A DNA stretch of 9,041 bases from an uncultured beta proteobacterium (GTDB taxonomy: Bacteria; Pseudomonadota; Gammaproteobacteria; Burkholderiales; Burkholderiaceae), in contig CAIYZI010000232.1 in NCBI GenBank assembly GCA_903930665.1, positions 1-9,041 on the forward strand, in the 5' to 3' direction. A program made the translations under genes and the position numbers. Shown piece by piece: positions 6,226 to 9,041 of this stretch. Numbering within the stretch: position 1 is the first letter of the stretch; each line of letters opens with the position of its first letter. The notes under the pieces were generated by a model. That model did not search any database. It saw only the letters and a program-made list of their open reading frames with translations, and had not been told where the DNA came from.

Positions 6226-7383
6226 TTAATCCTGGCCAGGCTCTACGCCACGTTGCCGATTACTGCGAAATTCTTCGCGATAAGCGCTAAAACGGTCTTT
6301 GCTCAGAGCTTCTCTAACTTCTGCCATTAACTGAAGGTAGTAGGCCAAATTATGGATGGTATTGAGCTGTGAGCCCAAAATCTCATTGGCTTTTTGGAGG
6401 TGGTTTAAATAGGATCTGGTGAAATTTTGGCAGGTATAGCAGGCGCAGGTAGGATCCACAGGGCGATCGTCGTCCTTATACCCAGAATTACGCAGCTTGA
6501 GATCTCCAAAACGGGTAAACAACCAGCCATTTCGAGCATTTCGGGTTGGCATGACACAGTCAAACATATCTATTCCCAGGCTGACCCCCAAAATTAGGTC
6601 CTCAGGCGTGCCTACGCCCATGAGGTAGTGAGGCATATGTTCAGGGAGTTTCGGGGCAGTGAAATTCAAAATGCGCTCGAATTCAGGCTTAGGTTCACCA
6701 ACCGATAGTCCGCCAATGGCAATCCCATCAAATCCTTGTTGACTCACGGCATCTAGTGAGAATTCACGTAAATTCTCAAACATGCCGCCTTGAATGATTC
6801 CAAAGAGCCCATTACCGGTTTCAAGCTCCCTAAAACGTTTTAGGGAGCGGTCACCCCAGCGTAAAGACATTTCAAGTGACTGACGTGCTGTTTTCTCGGA
6901 AGTTGCCTGCCCTTTGACCTCATAGGGAGTGCATTCGTCAAATTGCATGGCGATATCGCTATTGAGAACCGCCTGAATCTCCATGGAAACCTCTGGAGAC
7001 ATAAATAATTTATCACCATTAATAGGGGAGGCAAAAGTTACCCCTTCTTCAGAAATTTTTCTTAAAGCGCCCAAGCTAAAAACCTGAAAACCACCGGAAT
7101 CTGTCAGGATGGGCTTATCCCAGCCCATGAAGCGATGCAGGCCACCATGTTTTTTCACTACATCCAAGCCTGGGCGTAACCATAAGTGAAATGTATTTCC
7201 CAGAATAATTTGGGCTTTGACTTCATGAAGATCACGCGGTGTGACCGCTTTAACGGTGCCATAGGTGCCAACCGGCATGAAGATCGGTGTTTGTACGCTA
7301 CCGTGTGGGAGATCCAATTGACCAAGCCGGGCTGGACTTTGCGAATCACGCGCCAAAATATTGAAATGTACGGGTTTGGTCAT
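6226..7383 (-). CDS. tgt: Queuine tRNA-ribosyltransferase (tRNA-guanine transglycosylase)
   Basis: A 385-residue TIM-barrel enzyme (E. coli 375). It swaps the wobble guanine 34 of tRNA Asp, Asn, His and Tyr for the queuosine precursor preQ1. Seen: MPVGTYGTVKAVTP (36-49), LTDSGGFQVFSL with Asp95 (E. coli Asp89), GLFGIIQGGM (192-201), AIGGLSVGEPK (222-232), and IDMFDCVMPTRNARNG with the nucleophile Asp275 (E. coli Asp264). The zinc site is intact: Cys313, Cys315, Cys318 in PTCACYTC, and His344 in NTIHN. All catalytic residues are present. The ATG start overlaps the queA stop as ATGA, so tgt is translationally coupled to queA. A perfect 24-bp palindrome lies in the codons for residues 179-187. 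The upstream Shine-Dalgarno is poor, as expected for a coupled start. Confidence 0.97.
   Translation of the reverse strand: MTKPVHFNILARDSQSPARLGQLDLPHGSVQTPIFMPVGTYGTVKAVTPRDLHEVKAQIILGNTFHLWLRPGLDVVKKHGGLHRFMGWDKPILTDSGGFQVFSLGALRKISEEGVTFASPINGDKLFMSPEVSMEIQAVLNSDIAMQFDECTPYEVKGQATSEKTARQSLEMSLRWGDRSLKRFRELETGNGLFGIIQGGMFENLREFSLDAVSQQGFDGIAIGGLSVGEPKPEFERILNFTAPKLPEHMPHYLMGVGTPEDLILGVSLGIDMFDCVMPTRNARNGWLFTRFGDLKLRNSGYKDDDRPVDPTCACYTCQNFTRSYLNHLQKANEILGSQLNTIHNLAYYLQLMAEVREALSKDRFSAYREEFRSNRQRGVEPGQD
6825..6848. repeat. Perfect 24-bp palindrome inside tgt
   Basis: GCTCCCTAAAAC at 6825-6836 is followed without spacer by its exact reverse complement, GTTTTAGGGAGC (6837-6848); the next base pair outward (A/G) does not match. 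As RNA from the tgt strand it could fold into a 10-bp hairpin with the tetraloop ACGU. It encodes the segment around RSLKRFREL of Tgt, and alignment by eye with E. coli Tgt shows no insertion there. Confidence 0.9.
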
Positions 7384-8426
7384 AGCTTTGTATTCTCGAG
7401 TCGACAGAGGAACATCGCATCTCCATAACTAAAGAAGCGGTATTCCTGATGAATGGCATGTTGATAGGCGGCTTGGATATTTTCCATACCAGCAAAGGCG
7501 CTTACCAACATTAATAGGGTTGATTTTGGCAGATGAAAATTGGTCAATAAACAATCTACTGTTTTAAATTCAAAACCGGGTGTGATGAATAAATTGGTTT
7601 CACCGCTGCTGGTTTTGCTAAGAGCCTGGCTTTCTAGGGCGCGTAGGCTAGTTGTGCCCACTGCGATGACTCGCCCACCGGAGCGATGAGTTTGCTCAAT
7701 TGCGGCAATTGTTGCTTTTGGTACAGAAAACCATTCGTGATGCATCCGATGCTTGCTCAGATCTTCTTCTCGGACCGGGGTAAAGGTACCGGCGCCAACA
7801 TGTAATGTCACGCTAGCTTGCCGAACACCCATTTCTTGAATTTTCGCCAAGATCGCTTCATCAAAATGCAAGCCAGCTGTTGGAGCAGCTACTGCACCAG
7901 GGTTTTTGGCAATTACTGTCTGATAGCGCTGCGCATCATCGTGATCAGGTAAATGTTCAATGTAAGGGGGTAGCGGTAGCTCTCCAAACCGCTCTAACAG
8001 TTCGAAAACATTCTCTGGAAAGCGCACTTCATAAAAGCGTCCGTCATACCCAATCATCTCTACAGGAAAGGTTTCCCCCTCCTTGTTGTGGATATGAACG
8101 ATAGAGCCAGTTTTTGGCACCTTGGAAGCCCGGATTTGTACCCATGCCTGCTTATCCCCGCTAATTCGTTCAATTAAGAGCTCAACATTGCCTCCCGTTT
8201 CTTTTTTCCCATGTAAACGGGCTGGGATGACTTTGGTGTCATTTAAAACTAATAAATCCCCTGGCCTAATAAGGTCAAGAATTTCTATAAATTGCCTGTC
8301 TAATAGCCGTACAGGGTTAACCCCTGAAGTCCTGACCTCGAGGAGGCGGCTATCGGTCCTATTCGCCAAAGGGTGTTGGGCAATTAGATTGGGCGGGAGG
8401 TTGTAATTGAAGTCAGAAAGTTTCAT
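7380..8426 (-). CDS. queA: S-adenosylmethionine:tRNA ribosyltransferase-isomerase
   Basis: A 348-residue cytoplasmic enzyme (E. coli QueA is 356). It transfers and isomerises the ribosyl part of S-adenosylmethionine onto 7-aminomethyl-7-deazaguanine in tRNA, giving epoxyqueuosine after Tgt has acted. Seen: MKLSDFNYNLPPNLIAQHP (1-19), ANRTDSRLL (21-29), LLVLNDTKVIPARLHG (58-73), GGNVELLIER (78-87), AAPTAGLHF (180-188), LHVGAGTFTPVR (208-219), VGTTSLRALES (256-266) and TNFHLPKSTLLMLVSAFAG (295-313), all family hallmarks in the right order. The ATG start has only a weak upstream Shine-Dalgarno, but the N-terminus is typical. It is the first gene of the queA-tgt-yajC-secD-secF cluster, overlaps tgt by four bases and is divergent from recG across 30 bases. 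Confidence 0.97.
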   Translation of the reverse strand: MKLSDFNYNLPPNLIAQHPLANRTDSRLLEVRTSGVNPVRLLDRQFIEILDLIRPGDLLVLNDTKVIPARLHGKKETGGNVELLIERISGDKQAWVQIRASKVPKTGSIVHIHNKEGETFPVEMIGYDGRFYEVRFPENVFELLERFGELPLPPYIEHLPDHDDAQRYQTVIAKNPGAVAAPTAGLHFDEAILAKIQEMGVRQASVTLHVGAGTFTPVREEDLSKHRMHHEWFSVPKATIAAIEQTHRSGGRVIAVGTTSLRALESQALSKTSSGETNLFITPGFEFKTVDCLLTNFHLPKSTLLMLVSAFAGMENIQAAYQHAIHQEYRFFSYGDAMFLCRLENTKL

Positions 8427-8447
8427 AGCGTTACCATCAGAGCTTGG

Positions 8448-8453
8448 ATTCTA
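8448..8453 (-). promoter_or_regulatory. Candidate -10 element of the queA promoter
   Basis: The minus strand reads TAGAAT, five of six to the sigma-70 -10 consensus, 21 bases before the queA ATG. It would give a leader of roughly 15 bases. The matching -35 region would fall within the first codons of recG and is poor (GGCGTT at a 17-base spacing). Position in the 30-base divergent gap is the main support. Confidence 0.3.
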
Positions 8454-8456
8454 ACC

Positions 8457-9041
8457 ATGACCACTAAGAAAACGCCAACTAAAAAACCAACTATGCTCCA
8501 AAAAATGGGTTTAGACACCCCTATGGCGCTAGCTTTGCACCTACCTTCACGCTATGAGGACGAGACTGAGCTTTATTCCATTGAGGAAGCGCTGGTTCAC
8601 GGCAGATTTAGCTCTACCCAGACACAGGGTGTGGTTTCTAATATCCAGGTCTTATTTAGGCCAAGACGGCAGTTGCTCGTCACGATCGAGGATGACACTG
8701 CCAGTTTGCAGTTACGCTTTCTAAATTTCTACCCAAGTCAGCAAAAGCAGATGGCGGTAGGAACTCATATCAGAGTGCGTGGGGAAATTAGGGAGGGTTA
8801 TCAAGGTCCTGAGATAGTTCATCCAACAGTTCGTGCGGTAACCCCAGATTCCCCATTGGCAACCAGCTTGACCCCAGTTTATCCAGCAAGCGCAGGTATA
8901 TCTCAAGCAATCATCCGTAAGGCCGTGAATGTTGCCTTGTCTGATGCGAGCCTAAAAGAAGGTCTTGCCGAGTTCTTGCCTGCAGATTTAATGGCAAAGC
9001 TATTGCCGGATCATCAGTGGCCACCATTACAAGCAGCAATT
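8457..9041 (+). CDS. recG: ATP-dependent DNA helicase RecG, N-terminal part (runs off right edge)
   Basis: An open frame of 195 codons from ATG 8457 to the window edge without a stop. It starts MTTKKTPTKKPTMLQKMGLDTPMALALHLPSR-type sequence, where LQKMGLDTP and LHLPSRYED (28-35 region) match the RecG N-terminal helical segment and conserved LP-x-RYED motif. Residues about 50-125 look like the OB-fold wedge domain that splits branched DNA (GVVSNIQVLFR, LLVTIEDD, LQLRFLNFY, IRVRGEIREG), followed by LTPVYPASAGIS, the usual family segment before the helicase core. RecG (usually about 690 residues) reverses stalled forks and migrates Holliday junctions; its ATPase motifs lie outside the window. 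The lysine-rich first dozen residues may be a tail; Met13 and Met17 are alternative starts, and no strong ribosome binding site settles it. Divergent from queA. Confidence 0.92.
   Translation, partial: MTTKKTPTKKPTMLQKMGLDTPMALALHLPSRYEDETELYSIEEALVHGRFSSTQTQGVVSNIQVLFRPRRQLLVTIEDDTASLQLRFLNFYPSQQKQMAVGTHIRVRGEIREGYQGPEIVHPTVRAVTPDSPLATSLTPVYPASAGISQAIIRKAVNVALSDASLKEGLAEFLPADLMAKLLPDHQWPPLQAAI

Noticed and set aside
6231..6240. CCTGGCCAGG palindrome in the last codons of tgt
   Set aside because: A 10-base palindrome is common by chance and has no following T tract or paired motif; not enough to call a site.
7186..7428. Plus-strand open frame of 80 codons across the tgt-queA junction
   Set aside because: It is opposite two certain, overlapping genes and its translation resembles no known family; it is a shadow frame.
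8122..8406. Plus-strand open frame of 94 codons opposite queA
   Set aside because: It lies wholly within strongly conserved queA, has no ribosome binding site or family resemblance, and its frame is explained by queA codon use.
1..9041. Mobile element, CRISPR array, tRNA/rRNA, toxin-antitoxin or defence system
   Set aside because: Every stretch is covered by recognised housekeeping genes or by gaps under 140 bases; no regularly spaced repeats, transposase motifs or structured RNA genes were seen.

Overview
The window is a compact stretch of bacterial housekeeping chromosome. It carries eight genes: six complete, and one partial gene at each edge. The protein sequences, the moderate GC content (mid-40s percent judged by eye, not computed) and the gene order point to a betaproteobacterium of the Burkholderiales, most like Polynucleobacter. 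That placement is inferred from familiarity with these families, not from a search.

Left part (1-2896): the first 18 codons of a glutathione S-transferase-like protein run off the left edge on the minus strand. A gap of 95 bases separates it from purB (adenylosuccinate lyase), which starts divergently on the plus strand. The purB stop overlaps the GTG start of waaA (Kdo transferase of lipid A/LPS assembly), so a purine enzyme and an outer-membrane biogenesis enzyme form a two-gene transcription unit. Both genes start with GTG.

Middle and right part (8426 down to 2912, minus strand): this is the classical queA-tgt-yajC-secD-secF cluster. QueA and Tgt are two steps of queuosine tRNA modification and are joined by an ATGA overlap. 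YajC, SecD and SecF are the accessory proteins of the Sec translocon. A 134-base gap between tgt and yajC is the largest gap in the window and holds a weak candidate secondary promoter, small dyads and a strong yajC ribosome binding site. secF converges on waaA, and both stop codons lie inside one 8-bp inverted repeat.

Right edge (8457-9041): recG, the branch-migration helicase, starts on the plus strand 30 bases from the queA start codon and continues past the window with only its N-terminal wedge region visible.

I found no mobile element, CRISPR array, tRNA, rRNA or defence-like cassette, and no gene of unknown family. The most unusual sequence-level signal is a perfect 24-bp palindrome inside the tgt coding region (6825-6848). 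The remaining observations concern translational coupling, shared intergenic elements and one family-conserved residue in SecF. No undescribed biological system is evident here.
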